Source: Sphingobacteriaceae bacterium (GTDB lineage: Bacteria > Bacteroidota > Bacteroidia > Sphingobacteriales > Sphingobacteriaceae). From it: a DNA stretch of 64,000 bases. The stretch spans positions 62,001 through 126,000 of the forward strand of contig JAGIAD010000014.1 of the NCBI GenBank assembly GCA_017745075.1. The letters run 5' to 3'. Under the pieces are notes generated by a model, which saw only the letters and a program-made list of their open reading frames with translations, had not been told where the DNA came from and did no database searches. A program made the translations under genes and the position numbers. How positions within the stretch are numbered: position 1 is the first letter of the stretch; each line of letters opens with the position of its first letter. This document shows, in pieces, positions 34,103-42,768 of the stretch.

Positions 34103-34157
34103 GGAAAAAACTTGGGACACCGGACAGATCAATTCCGATGCCCAAGCAAACCTAAAC

Positions 34158-34559
34158 TTAAGCTCTTGTCAACTCAATCTTCACTGTTTGTGTAATGTCA
34201 CTTTTTTGAAGCTGAGGATATGGTGTGACGTCTATTAATTTTATCGAATAATTTATGCCGTCGATTTTAATGTTTGTTGAACTTTCCAATGTGCCACAAA
34301 CCCCTTTGCATAAGATAATTTCCTGGTCAATATTGTTGGCTGTCAATCTGAAATGTGCCTGTACACCTCCTTCGCTAATGCATTCAGCATTAATCGGGCA
34401 ACGGCTATCGCTGATTGATTTTAATAATAGTGTTGATGTACCTATTGATTTTGAGGTATTGATTTTAAAATCGTAATTCGTGGTTGCGGTTTCAGATTTC
34501 TTTTCGCATCCAAAAGCAAACACCGACGATACTATAAAGAAGAATATTAATTTTTTCAT
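34158..34559 (-). CDS. Hypothetical lipoprotein
   Basis: 133 residues with lipobox VFAFGC at Cys 18. The mature part has four cysteines (SRCPINAEC, ILCKGVC) that could form disulfides, and a beta-rich pattern. No known domain recognised. Its ATG is 4 bases after the stop of the next lipoprotein gene, so the two form an operon. Confidence 0.72.
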   Translation of the reverse strand: MKKLIFFFIVSSVFAFGCEKKSETATTNYDFKINTSKSIGTSTLLLKSISDSRCPINAECISEGGVQAHFRLTANNIDQEIILCKGVCGTLESSTNIKIDGINYSIKLIDVTPYPQLQKSDITQTVKIELTRA

Positions 34560-34563
34560 GGGA

Positions 34564-35010
34564 TTAATTGCTCCTTTTTAAAATGTACTCATAGTCAATG
34601 GTGGCGTAAGAGGTAGCCGGAGAAAGGTCTGTTTTCGCACTCAACCTTTTTCTAAGTGTCAAATCTACTCCGCTGCTTCTAATGTCGTATTCGCCGTTTA
34701 AAATCATATTCCAATCAAAATCTCCGGTCCAAACGCCCTCATCGGTAAAATATCCGATCTTGTTTTTAAAGGTATAAGTCCCCTTGCCTGCAAATGGCTT
34801 TAAGCCGGCATCGGCACCTGGTGTAACATTGAATTTCCCATCCTTTAACGAAATTGAAATTGGCCAGGTTACCGGCACAGACTTAATACTATTCGTAACT
34901 ACCAGTACTCCAGTATAGTCGCCGTCTGTCAGAACATCAACACGGGTTGGTTTTTTACAACCGAAAGAAAAGCCTAAGACAAATAAGAGGAGGTAGATTT
35001 TAACTTTCAT
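34564..35010 (-). CDS. Hypothetical lipoprotein
   Basis: 148 residues with lipobox LGFSFGC at Cys 18. The mature part is beta-rich with repeated G-x-Y/F motifs (DGDYTGVLVV, GKGTYTF, NGEYDI), like lipocalin-type small lipoproteins of Bacteroidota. Function unknown. First gene of a two-gene lipoprotein operon. Confidence 0.72.
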   Translation of the reverse strand: MKVKIYLLLFVLGFSFGCKKPTRVDVLTDGDYTGVLVVTNSIKSVPVTWPISISLKDGKFNVTPGADAGLKPFAGKGTYTFKNKIGYFTDEGVWTGDFDWNMILNGEYDIRSSGVDLTLRKRLSAKTDLSPATSYATIDYEYILKRSN

Positions 35011-35046
35011 ACCCCATAAACGAAGTTCAGGATCAAAACGCTACAG

Positions 35047-35847
35047 CTAAACTGAAATCCATTCTATTCCCTGTGTACTATGGATAAAATCTGTTCTTGG
35101 TTCCAGGTTGAGGTAAGGGTAAGTTACTTTGGAAAGGTAGAGCCCCGTTGGGTGCACAGGATCTAATGTTTTAGGTGTTTCGAGGTTAACAAGTAGGTTT
35201 TCGAACGCATCAATACTTAATTCACCTTTGCCAACTTTTAAGATTTTGCCCATCAGTATACGGATCATTTTGCTCAGAAAGCGGTTGCTCGCAATATGAA
35301 AACGGATCCGGTCGCCTTTACTGTTTACAAATAAACCGGCTTCCATTACATTGCAGATAGTATGTTCGTATTTATTCGGCTGCGTGCAAAAAGCCCTGTA
35401 ATCTTTGTACTTTGGCAATAGATTTACCGCGTCTTTCATTTTATGCAGGTCGAGCGCCGGTTCCAGGTAAAAAGAACTCTGATTGCTTAAAAAAGGATCT
35501 TTATAGGTATGGATAAAATAATCATACTTCCGCTGTACGGCATCAAAGCGGGCATGGGGAAGGCCTTCCATTTTAATGATGTCGAAAACAGCAATGTTTT
35601 GCGGCAGTGCTTTATTTAAACGAAAAACCAGATCGAAATCGAACGCAGCCTCAATATCAGCATGAAAAAAAAACTGACTGGCGTGTACATGGGCATCTGT
35701 TCTTCCACATCCGATAACCGGGACCGGCTGCTTAAAAATCTGTAGAAGCGCTTTTTCAATAACATCTTGCACACTAATGGCGCCCGGTTGTTTTTGCCAG
35801 CCGTTATAATGCTGGCCCTGATAAGCGATGTGGAAGAAGTATCTCAT
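35047..35847 (-). CDS. truA: tRNA pseudouridine(38-40) synthase TruA
   Basis: Makes pseudouridine at tRNA positions 38-40. The 266 residues show YQGQHYNGWQKQP, the catalytic Asp in GCGRTDAHVHASQ, and FLSKMIRILMG in the C-terminal half. Normal length, starting at ATG 35847. It lies downstream of nothing obvious in the same direction; the YchJ gene is divergent. Confidence 0.95.
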   Translation of the reverse strand: MRYFFHIAYQGQHYNGWQKQPGAISVQDVIEKALLQIFKQPVPVIGCGRTDAHVHASQFFFHADIEAAFDFDLVFRLNKALPQNIAVFDIIKMEGLPHARFDAVQRKYDYFIHTYKDPFLSNQSSFYLEPALDLHKMKDAVNLLPKYKDYRAFCTQPNKYEHTICNVMEAGLFVNSKGDRIRFHIASNRFLSKMIRILMGKILKVGKGELSIDAFENLLVNLETPKTLDPVHPTGLYLSKVTYPYLNLEPRTDFIHSTQGIEWISV

Positions 35848-35922
35848 TGTTTTCGGTGCAATTTTACGTAAATTTTAGCAGCGGGAATATTAAATCATAC
35901 TTTTGTGCCGTAATTTTTAATC

Positions 35923-36306
35923 ATGAATTTAACAACCTGTCCTTGTGGAAGCGGAATGGCTTTTCATCACTGTTGCCAGCCCTATCATTTAAAAACGAAA
36001 ACAGCGCCAACTGCTGAGGCGCTTATGCGGTCGCGTTATTCGGCTTTTGTAGTGGCCGATGCCGATTATCTTTACGAAACCACTCATAGCAGTAAAAGAA
36101 AAAACCACTCAAAAAATGCCTATCTGAACAGTGCCAAAAATACAAAATGGCTAAAGCTCGAGGTAGTTTTTTCGACTTTTGATGAGGTAGAGTTTAAAGC
36201 CTATTACCTGAATAAAAAGTTCCAAGCGGAAGTACTGCACGAAAAATCCAATTTCAGGCTGGAAGATGGGAAGTGGTATTATGTGGATGGTGATTTTTAC
36301 TCATAA
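35923..36306 (+). CDS. YchJ-like SEC-C motif protein
   Basis: 127 residues. The N-terminal CPCGSGMAFHHCCQPYH is the zinc-binding SEC-C motif, followed by the YchJ/UPF0225 core APTAEALMRSRYSAFVVADADYLYETTH. The molecular role is not established. Its stop overlaps the end of the convergent ATPase gene by 6 bases. Confidence 0.9.
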   Translation: MNLTTCPCGSGMAFHHCCQPYHLKTKTAPTAEALMRSRYSAFVVADADYLYETTHSSKRKNHSKNAYLNSAKNTKWLKLEVVFSTFDEVEFKAYYLNKKFQAEVLHEKSNFRLEDGKWYYVDGDFYS

Positions 36307-37425
36307 CAAAAACTCATTAAGGTTATCTGGTGTAATAACTTTGGTTTCTACACCATCATAAGCAGCCAAAAATGTTTTTGGAAATCTTGCCTTAGCTTTT
36401 GGGTTCCACTTAATTTCATAAGCATTCATTAAACCGTTTCTTTCTTCGATATAATCTATTTCCTGCTGTGCATGCGTGCGCCAAAAATACTGGTTACAGT
36501 TAATTTGATTATATGCGAGAAATTTAACCCTTTCACTGATCACGAAGTTTTCCCAGAGCGCTCCGATATCCTGCCTTAACATAGCCGGACTGAATTGATT
36601 AATCACCGCATTTCTGATGCCATTGTCGTAGAAATATATTTTCCGGCTCTTTTTTAGTTCATTTCTTAAATTCCTGCTTAATGATCCTAGTCTGAATACA
36701 ATAAATGCTTTTTCAAGTAGATCGATATATTTCTCAGTGGTTTGGTTATCCAAGCCGGCTAACTGCCCTAATTCGTTATATGATATTTCATTTCCAACCT
36801 GAAAAGCCAATGCCTGGACTAATTTTTCCATTTTATCAGGCTTTTGTATTTTCTCCCAAGTCAGGAGATCTTTATACAGATAACTATCCGATAACTGTTT
36901 GAGGCGTATTTCTTCTTCGCCGGGATTGTTAACAATTTCTGGATAGTACCCATAAACAAGGCGTTGGTTTAATAATCTTTTTTCAGTAAGTAAACCATGT
37001 TCTTCTATCATTTCTCCGAATGAAAAGGGAAAGAGATTGTATTCCCATTTTCTACCAGTAAGTGGCTCATTAATATGATTGGCCAATTCAAAGGCTGAAG
37101 AACCTGTAGCAATTACTTTTACATCTTTAAGCTGATCGATAATCAATTTGATCGATATGCCTATGTTATCAATTCTTTGTGCTTCATCAATCACCAGTGT
37201 TTTTGATTTTCCCAAAAGAGAACGCAATAAGGTAGCGGTGGTATTGGAAAGTATGGTTCTGATATCAGCGTCATCGCCGTTCCACCATATTACCGGTTGA
37301 GCAAATTTAGGAGATAACTGTTGTAAAAGCGTACTCTTTCCAGCCTGCCTTGGGCCTAAAAGGATGATTGCCTTTTGGTCTTTCAGGTGTTTTTGGATAG
37401 AATTGGATATTGCTCTGAAAATCAT
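36301..37425 (-). CDS. AAA ATPase with DUF4143 domain
   Basis: 374 residues: Walker A LLGPRQAGKSTLL near the N-terminus, Walker B-like TLVIDEAQRI, the sensor region VKVIATGSSAFELA, then a DUF4143 domain with a PD-(D/E)xK-like end (QEIDYIEERNGLMNAYEIKW). These proteins are abundant and mobile-like in Bacteroidota and archaea; no biological role is firmly assigned. The start ATG 37425 directly abuts a tandem palindromic repeat that contains its promoter box, suggesting autoregulation. Overlaps the YchJ gene end by 6 bases. Confidence 0.88.
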   Translation of the reverse strand: MIFRAISNSIQKHLKDQKAIILLGPRQAGKSTLLQQLSPKFAQPVIWWNGDDADIRTILSNTTATLLRSLLGKSKTLVIDEAQRIDNIGISIKLIIDQLKDVKVIATGSSAFELANHINEPLTGRKWEYNLFPFSFGEMIEEHGLLTEKRLLNQRLVYGYYPEIVNNPGEEEIRLKQLSDSYLYKDLLTWEKIQKPDKMEKLVQALAFQVGNEISYNELGQLAGLDNQTTEKYIDLLEKAFIVFRLGSLSRNLRNELKKSRKIYFYDNGIRNAVINQFSPAMLRQDIGALWENFVISERVKFLAYNQINCNQYFWRTHAQQEIDYIEERNGLMNAYEIKWNPKAKARFPKTFLAAYDGVETKVITPDNLNEFLL

Positions 37426-37487
37426 ATTCGCAAATTTAATATAAATTTTGCGATTACATTCGCAAATTTAATATAAATTTTGCGATT
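37426..37487 (-). promoter_or_regulatory. Tandem palindromic operator/promoter of the DUF4143 ATPase gene
   Basis: Two identical 30-base copies (37426-37455 and 37458-37487) spaced 32 bases apart. Each is itself an inverted repeat with TCGCAAA and TTTGCGA arms. On the minus strand each copy carries TAAATTTG, the -7 promoter box, so binding of a dimer would block transcription. The inner copy touches the start codon, giving a leaderless or nearly leaderless transcript if used. Confidence 0.6.
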
Positions 37488-37500
37488 TTACTCCTTTTAG

Positions 37501-38307
37501 CTATAATTTCTTTGCTTCGTTCCAATATACATCCATTTCTGCTAGTGTCATATCGGCTAAAGCTTTTCCGTTTTCTTTTGCCTTGGTTTCGAGGTATTGA
37601 AAACGTTTGATAAATTTTTTGTTGGTTTTTTCTAAGGCATTTTCCGGATTGATATTGATGAAACGGGCATAATTGATCAGTGAAAAAAGTACATCCCCAA
37701 ATTCTGATTCAGATTTTTCTAAATCAATTGCAGTATGATCCAAAACATTAAATTCAGTTTTAAATTCCTGCAGTTCTTCTTCTACTTTCTCCCATACCTG
37801 TTTTTTATCTTCCCAATCGAAACCTACTCCACGGGCTTTTTCCTGTATACGGGCAGCCTTAACCAAAGCCGGTAATGAAGAGGGTACACCAGCGAGTACC
37901 GATTTATTGCCTTCTTTCAGTTTAATCTGTTCCCAGTTGCGTTTTACATCTTCCTCGTTCTGCACCTCAATATCACCGTAAATATGCGGGTGGCGGTTTA
38001 CCAGTTTATCGCAAACACCGTTTAAAACATCGGTAATGTTAAAAGCGTTGGTTTCTGAAGCAATTCTCGAATAAAAAACCAGGTGCATCATTACATCACC
38101 AAGTTCCTTTTTAATTTCATCCAAATCGCCCTCTAAAATGGCATCGCTCAACTCATAAGTTTCTTCTATGGTTAAATGACGCAAGGTTTCCATTGTCTGT
38201 TTTTTATCCCACGGACATTGGGTACGCAATGTATCTAAAACGGTAATTAAGCGCATAAAAGCGTCGGCGGGATCGTTTGCAGTGGCAGGAATGGGGTTGT
38301 TAGGCAT
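37501..38307 (-). CDS. mazG: Nucleoside triphosphate pyrophosphohydrolase MazG
   Basis: 268 residues with two MazG helical domains, each with the EExxE-type metal site: LTIEETYELSDAILEGDLDEIKKELGDVMMHLVF and EELQEFKTE...ESEFGDVLFSLINYARF. It hydrolyses (d)NTPs to monophosphates and in E. coli lowers (p)ppGpp effects. Last gene of a four-gene run with the PerM-type permease and two membrane proteins, with 19 bases to the DoxX gene. Confidence 0.93.
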   Translation of the reverse strand: MPNNPIPATANDPADAFMRLITVLDTLRTQCPWDKKQTMETLRHLTIEETYELSDAILEGDLDEIKKELGDVMMHLVFYSRIASETNAFNITDVLNGVCDKLVNRHPHIYGDIEVQNEEDVKRNWEQIKLKEGNKSVLAGVPSSLPALVKAARIQEKARGVGFDWEDKKQVWEKVEEELQEFKTEFNVLDHTAIDLEKSESEFGDVLFSLINYARFININPENALEKTNKKFIKRFQYLETKAKENGKALADMTLAEMDVYWNEAKKL

Positions 38308-38326
38308 GTCTTATTATTGAGCTAAA

Positions 38327-38776
38327 TTATCGGATGCTAAAATACCAAACCCAGGCGATTAAGAAAAACTGAAACGGTACCCTGAACCATAAATATTTTA
38401 GTCCCGGGCCCGGTTTGTGCAGATTTTCGTAATTGATGCGGTGTTTTGCTGCATAAATATTGGCAGGTAAAATGGCCAGGTAGAAAATAATCAACCCAAT
38501 TCCAGTGTAATACCGGGTATGGTCTACTGCTAAACCTATGGCAAACAATACCTCCAATATCCCTGTAAAAAGTACAATTTCTATTTTTTTAGGGATAAAT
38601 AATGGAATCATTGCTGCCATACTCGTTTTAAATTTAAAATGCCCAATGGCAGTAAAAAGCAACATAACGGCCATGGCAATATTGCCTGCAAAAATATTTC
38701 CTTTATCAAATGTAGTGTGACTGCCAAATGCCAATAGAGCCACGTATACAAAGAGCAATACAAATAAAGGCTTCAT
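38327..38776 (-). CDS. DoxX-like four-helix membrane protein
   Basis: 149 residues with four predicted membrane helices and the DoxX-family GHFKFKTSMAAMIPLFIP motif. Members are poorly defined; some relate to quinone or redox functions. Co-transcribed: 4 bases after the upstream small membrane protein gene, 19 before mazG. Confidence 0.82.
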   Translation of the reverse strand: MKPLFVLLFVYVALLAFGSHTTFDKGNIFAGNIAMAVMLLFTAIGHFKFKTSMAAMIPLFIPKKIEIVLFTGILEVLFAIGLAVDHTRYYTGIGLIIFYLAILPANIYAAKHRINYENLHKPGPGLKYLWFRVPFQFFLIAWVWYFSIR

Positions 38777-38780
38777 GAAA

Positions 38781-39077
38781 TCACTTTATCAGGTTAAATG
38801 CAATTAAAATCGTGGCAATGAACAATATCACCAGGCCCGACAAAAAGATAACATCTGCTGTCTTTTCGAGCCGCTGGCTGGCCGTTTGTTGCCTTCTCAT
38901 CGAGATAAAGGATAAGATGCAACTGGTCATAAAAAACATTACGGCAGCCACGGCAAACTCATCGATCAGGGAGCCATCTGTAAGCGCAAGCTTTTTTAAA
39001 GAAGTAAGTACAATAAAGCAGATTCCCAATAAGTTCGCCGAAGTGCTTAAAATATGCGGTGATCTATTTTCGGCCAT
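38781..39077 (-). CDS. Small membrane protein of unknown function
   Basis: 98 residues, three predicted membrane helices (about 12-28, 42-58, 76-96) with a basic loop RRQQTASQRLEK. I do not recognise a domain. Separated by 1 base from the permease gene and 4 from the DoxX gene, so part of the operon. Confidence 0.75.
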   Translation of the reverse strand: MAENRSPHILSTSANLLGICFIVLTSLKKLALTDGSLIDEFAVAAVMFFMTSCILSFISMRRQQTASQRLEKTADVIFLSGLVILFIATILIAFNLIK

Positions 39078-39078
39078 C

Positions 39079-40188
39079 TTAATCTTTTTCTTCTAATTTA
39101 ATCTTTTTAGTGATCCGGTAAACACGCTTCTTTTTGTCGGGCTTATGCTCTTCGCCCATTAAAATACCCCAGGGTTTTAAGTTGTCTACTCTATCAAAAA
39201 TTATTTTTAATATGGCCAGGTAAGGGATACACAGGAACATGCCCGATATTCCCCAGATCATTTCGCCAACTACAATGCCGATAAACGCAAATAATGCATT
39301 TATTTTTACTTTCGAGCCCACTACTAATGGCATCAGTACATTTCCGTCTATGGCATGAACACCAACAAAAGCAATCAAAACCAAAAGCACTTTGCCCGCA
39401 CCTGCCGTGGCGAAAGTAATCAGGCAGCTTACTAACAGGGCGAAGAATATTCCTAAATAAGGCACCACATTAAAAATGCCTGCCACCAGGCCGAGCAGAA
39501 CTGCGTATTTAACACCTAATAAACTCAGTACAGTAATCATTAATACGGTAACAATCAACATTTGCAAGAACAAACCGATGATGTATTTCTTAATGATATA
39601 TTGGATCTGACTTACAATCTCTGAAACTTTATCTTTGTGTTCTTCACTGAAAACCGAAGTTAAAAAAGTAAATAAAACCCTGCGGTAGTTTAAAATAAAG
39701 AAAGTGAACAGGAGTGTGAAACCTAAAAACAATAGGGTAGAAGATAGCGTAGATAAGGTAGTAGCCACAATTGCAGCACTGGTAGCTAAAGCTTTCTCTG
39801 TGCTGTCATTTAAATAATCGAGTTGTTTTTGAGAATTTATGCCAAAAGTGTGCGAAATCCATTTCTGGAGTTCGTGATAAGAAACATTAGCTTTCTCTTT
39901 AAGTAAAGGCCAATCTGCCCATAAATCGCTCAGTTGATTGCCAAAAAAGTAAATAATACCACTAATTACAGCAATCATCAAAATTACTGAAACCAGGGTG
40001 GCTAAACCTCTTTTAAATTTTAGCCTGCGTTCTAAAAAATTACCAACAGGCAATAATAGGATGGCCATTAAAAAAGAGAAAAGCAGGGGAGCCAATAAAG
40101 ATTGGCCTAAAATGGCGATGTACGTTAAACTGATTAAACAGAAGAGAACCAAAGCCAATTTGGGTAGAAATGATAATTTGTTTTTCAT
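39079..40188 (-). CDS. AI-2E/PerM-family transporter
   Basis: 369 residues with about eight membrane helices, the family pattern LLFSFLMAILLLPVGNFLERR near the N-terminus, and VHAIDGNVLMPLVVGSKVKINALFAF near the C-terminus. The AI-2E family includes autoinducer-2 exporters and Na+/H+ antiporters; substrate unknown here. First gene of the operon leading to mazG. Confidence 0.9.
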   Translation of the reverse strand: MKNKLSFLPKLALVLFCLISLTYIAILGQSLLAPLLFSFLMAILLLPVGNFLERRLKFKRGLATLVSVILMIAVISGIIYFFGNQLSDLWADWPLLKEKANVSYHELQKWISHTFGINSQKQLDYLNDSTEKALATSAAIVATTLSTLSSTLLFLGFTLLFTFFILNYRRVLFTFLTSVFSEEHKDKVSEIVSQIQYIIKKYIIGLFLQMLIVTVLMITVLSLLGVKYAVLLGLVAGIFNVVPYLGIFFALLVSCLITFATAGAGKVLLVLIAFVGVHAIDGNVLMPLVVGSKVKINALFAFIGIVVGEMIWGISGMFLCIPYLAILKIIFDRVDNLKPWGILMGEEHKPDKKKRVYRITKKIKLEEKD

Positions 40189-40213
40189 ATAATTAAAAGT
40201 CCCGTTTAATACA

Positions 40214-40250
40214 AAATGCCCGAGTAATTTGTTTGATTATTCGGGCATTT
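40214..40250 (-). terminator. Terminator after the aldo/keto reductase gene
   Basis: AAATGCCCGAGTAAT (40214-40228) pairs with ATTATTCGGGCATTT (40236-40250) with one G-T pair and a 7-base loop. It lies 20 bases past the stop of the aldo/keto reductase gene; the following T-run is short. Confidence 0.65.
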
Positions 40251-40269
40251 AAATATAAGGGATTATTCT

Positions 40270-41217
40270 TTAATTTCTACTCGCCTGGTCTAAAAGTGAA
40301 ATGTCTTCGGGCAACAATTTCAGATTTGCAGCATCAGTGAACGATTTTAATTGATTTAAATCGGTAACACTTGCAATTGGTGCCGTAACGGAAGGATGAT
40401 AAATTAACCAGGCCAGTGCTACCGATGCAGGTTCTACATGATGTTTGTCTGCAACCTGGTCTAATGCATCTAAAATTCTGAAGCCACGTTCATTCAGGAA
40501 TTTTTTAACGCCACTACCTCTCTGGCTTTTCTGTAAATCATGCTCACTGCGGTATTTTCCGGTTAAAAAGCCGCTGGCTAAAGAATAATAGGTAACTACT
40601 GCTAAACCATGATCCAGGCATATTTTTTCGTGCTCCTGTTCAAACTCTTCCCTATTGTAAAGGTTGTAGCCTGGCTGGTAAACCTCATAACGCGGCAAGC
40701 TGTGTTCGATAGAATAATGGAGTGATTCTTTTAAGCGGTCGGCAGAAAAATTCGAAGCACCGATCCAGCGGACTTTCCCGGCTTTGATGAGCGTTTCATA
40801 AGCACTTAAAGTTTCTTCAACAGGTGTGCTTTCATCATCAAAATGCGAAAAATAAAGGTCGATATAATCAGTTTGTAACCTCGATAAAGAATGTTCTACT
40901 TCATTAATGATGTAATCTTTTTTCAGCGATTTACCCTGGCCCATATCTGAGCCAACTTTTGTGGCAATAATTACATCGTGGCGTTTGTTTTGTTTTTTTA
41001 ACCAGTTACCAATAATGGTTTCTGATTCGCCACCTTTATTACCCGGTACCCATCGCGAATATACATCTGCGGTATCAATAAAATTGAATCCGTTTTCTAC
41101 AAATTGGTTTAATATTTCAAATGATTTTTGTTCATCGATCGTCCAGCCGAAAACATTTCCCCCGAATACAATGGGTGCTATATTTAAATCGGTTTTTCCT
41201 AAAGTTCTTTTTTCCAT
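40270..41217 (-). CDS. Aldo/keto reductase
   Basis: NADPH-dependent (alpha/beta)8-barrel reductase of 315 residues. The catalytic tetrad is visible: Asp and Tyr in FIDTADVYSRW, Lys in VIIATKVGSD and His in LYFSHFDDE. The cofactor-binding end includes ASVALAWLIYHPSVTAPIASV. Substrate unknown; it groups with general stress-type AKRs. Single gene, with a terminator after it. Confidence 0.92.
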   Translation of the reverse strand: MEKRTLGKTDLNIAPIVFGGNVFGWTIDEQKSFEILNQFVENGFNFIDTADVYSRWVPGNKGGESETIIGNWLKKQNKRHDVIIATKVGSDMGQGKSLKKDYIINEVEHSLSRLQTDYIDLYFSHFDDESTPVEETLSAYETLIKAGKVRWIGASNFSADRLKESLHYSIEHSLPRYEVYQPGYNLYNREEFEQEHEKICLDHGLAVVTYYSLASGFLTGKYRSEHDLQKSQRGSGVKKFLNERGFRILDALDQVADKHHVEPASVALAWLIYHPSVTAPIASVTDLNQLKSFTDAANLKLLPEDISLLDQASRN

Positions 41218-41344
41218 GGTATGAATGTTAATGATATTTTAACAAAATCTGGGATGCTGTTGTTTTTGCAAGAGATCGAATTATATTAAGATGAGATAAG
41301 TATGTTTTTTCGGAAAGCAATCTACTACTCAACCTTATCGTTAA

Positions 41345-41403
41345 TCCTGTTTTCCGCTGTAGCACCGTAGAAAAAACGGAGGCTGCCGCTGCACCCAGGT
41401 TTA
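41345..41403. repeat. Structured interspersed repeat, short form (family R2)
   Basis: TCCTGTTTTCCGCTGTAGC...GGCTGCCGCTGC...CAGGTTTA, relative of 10611-10671. The central stem is CCGT/ACGG around AGAAAA. The upstream GGAAAGCAA (about 41312) also resembles the 5' side of the long forms at 26298. Confidence 0.55.
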
Positions 41404-41470
41404 AATACTTAGGCCGTTTCTGCTATTAACGTTTTTCTGCAAATTGCCAAAACCTTCGGCCCTCAACCTG

Positions 41471-42139
41471 CTAACCTTCCGCCTTGGTCGCTCTCAACAT
41501 TTCTCTTTTTCCTGGCGCGCCGGGTAATTTTTCGATGGTAAATCCGCATGCTTTCACTGCTCTTTTCAATTTTCCGGTAATGGCGTAGGTTACAAAGGTA
41601 CCTCCCCGTTTTAAAAAATTGCAGGCATGTGCTATAATCTCGTCGCTCCACATTTCGGGTTGGTGCTGAACAGAAAAGGCATCGTAATAAATGACATCGA
41701 ATTTTTGTTCGTTTTTGTATTCGGCGAAGGTTGTATGCTTAATTTCCAGCGTACAAAGTGGAGTTAGCTTCTGGGGTGCTTTTAAAGCATTGGGGTAATT
41801 GGTAATAAAACCAGACCAGATGGCTTCAGGAACATAAGCCGAATAAGCTGTTTGTTCAATTAACCCGCTTGTAAGCGGAAAGGCTTCAATACTGGTGTAG
41901 TTCAGGTTAATATTGTTTGCCTCGCAATATTCGAAGCTCAGAATAAAATTTAATCCGGTTCCAAAACCAACCTCTAAAATTGAAATTTCTGATCGGTTAG
42001 CAGATGCAAATTTCAAACCTGCATCTATAAATACATGTTTGCTTTCTTGCAGCGCACCATGTTTACTATGGTAATGTTCGCCAATGGTTTCGTTATAAAG
42101 GGTGTTTGAACCATCGGCAGTAAGCGTTATGATATTCAT
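41471..42139 (-). CDS. mnmD: MnmD-type tRNA 5-methylaminomethyl-2-thiouridine methyltransferase
   Basis: A 222-residue SAM-dependent methyltransferase, standalone MnmD without the MnmC oxidase half. SAM motif I is ILEVGFGTGLNF; later blocks include DVIYYDAFSVQHQPEMWSDEI and GGTFVTYAITGKLKRAVKACGF. It completes wobble-uridine modification in tRNAs for Lys, Glu and Gln. Normal length. Confidence 0.9.
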   Translation of the reverse strand: MNIITLTADGSNTLYNETIGEHYHSKHGALQESKHVFIDAGLKFASANRSEISILEVGFGTGLNFILSFEYCEANNINLNYTSIEAFPLTSGLIEQTAYSAYVPEAIWSGFITNYPNALKAPQKLTPLCTLEIKHTTFAEYKNEQKFDVIYYDAFSVQHQPEMWSDEIIAHACNFLKRGGTFVTYAITGKLKRAVKACGFTIEKLPGAPGKREMLRATKAEG

Positions 42140-42346
42140 GGGCTAGGATTTTAAGAATTCTTGGATTTCAAGATCATGGCGCAAATATAGATAAGATATA
42201 GGATTAATATGATTTTTTGGGTTGCGGATAAATTAGCCAAAAGATAGGAGAGGAAATTAACCGGTTTTAATCAATCAGAACCCAAACGCCCCGACCTCTT
42301 ACTTTTCTCTTTCTGCTTTAATCTTTTGTTGTTAGCTTTGGTCTCA

Positions 42347-42387
42347 CCTAAACCCTAAACCCTAAACCCTAAACCCTAAACCCTAAA
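42347..42387. repeat. CCCTAAA heptamer tandem array
   Basis: Five full CCCTAAA units plus a partial one, ending 1 base before the ATG of the MmcQ-like gene. The heptamer equals a plant-type telomere repeat by chance. It sits where a promoter or leader would lie, so unit number could vary by slippage and affect expression. Confidence 0.9.
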
Positions 42388-42388
42388 A

Positions 42389-42727
42389 ATGGATATTGAA
42401 TCATTCAGAGAATATTGTTTGAGTTTGCCTGGTACCACAGAAGGTATGAAATGGGGGCATTTATGCTTTATGATTGAAGAAAAAATGTATTTCATCATCG
42501 CTATTGACGAAGATAACAGTTTCTCTATAAAGTGTGATCCTGAAGAGTTTGATACGTTGACCGCTAGAAATGGAATAAAACAGGCTCATCACATGGCTAA
42601 ACGACAATGGATTCGTGTTGATAACCTGGAGGTATTTAATGAAACGGAATTGAAAAAAAGAGTTGCCGATTCGAGAGCCATGGTTCTAGCTAAGTTACCA
42701 AAAAAAACACAGGCCAAGTACGCTTAA
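42389..42727 (+). CDS. MmcQ/YjbR-family protein
   Basis: 112 residues with the YjbR fold pattern: ESFREYCLSLPGTTEGMKWGHLCFMIEEKMYFII, FSIKCDPEEFDTL, HHMAKRQWIRVD. Annotated as DNA-binding-like from structure; the cellular role is not established. Preceded directly by the heptamer array. Confidence 0.88.
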   Translation: MDIESFREYCLSLPGTTEGMKWGHLCFMIEEKMYFIIAIDEDNSFSIKCDPEEFDTLTARNGIKQAHHMAKRQWIRVDNLEVFNETELKKRVADSRAMVLAKLPKKTQAKYA

Positions 42728-42768
42728 ATTTTACAGCGGAGGCACGGAAATATCTTTAATCCAACTTT

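Noticed and set aside
37426..37487. Tandem 30-base repeats as a CRISPR array
   Set aside because: Only two copies with a 2-base gap and no spacers; each copy is a palindrome overlapping a promoter box.
42347..42387. CCCTAAA array as a real telomere or chromosome end
   Set aside because: It is a short internal array with normal bacterial genes on both sides; the match to plant telomere units is coincidental.
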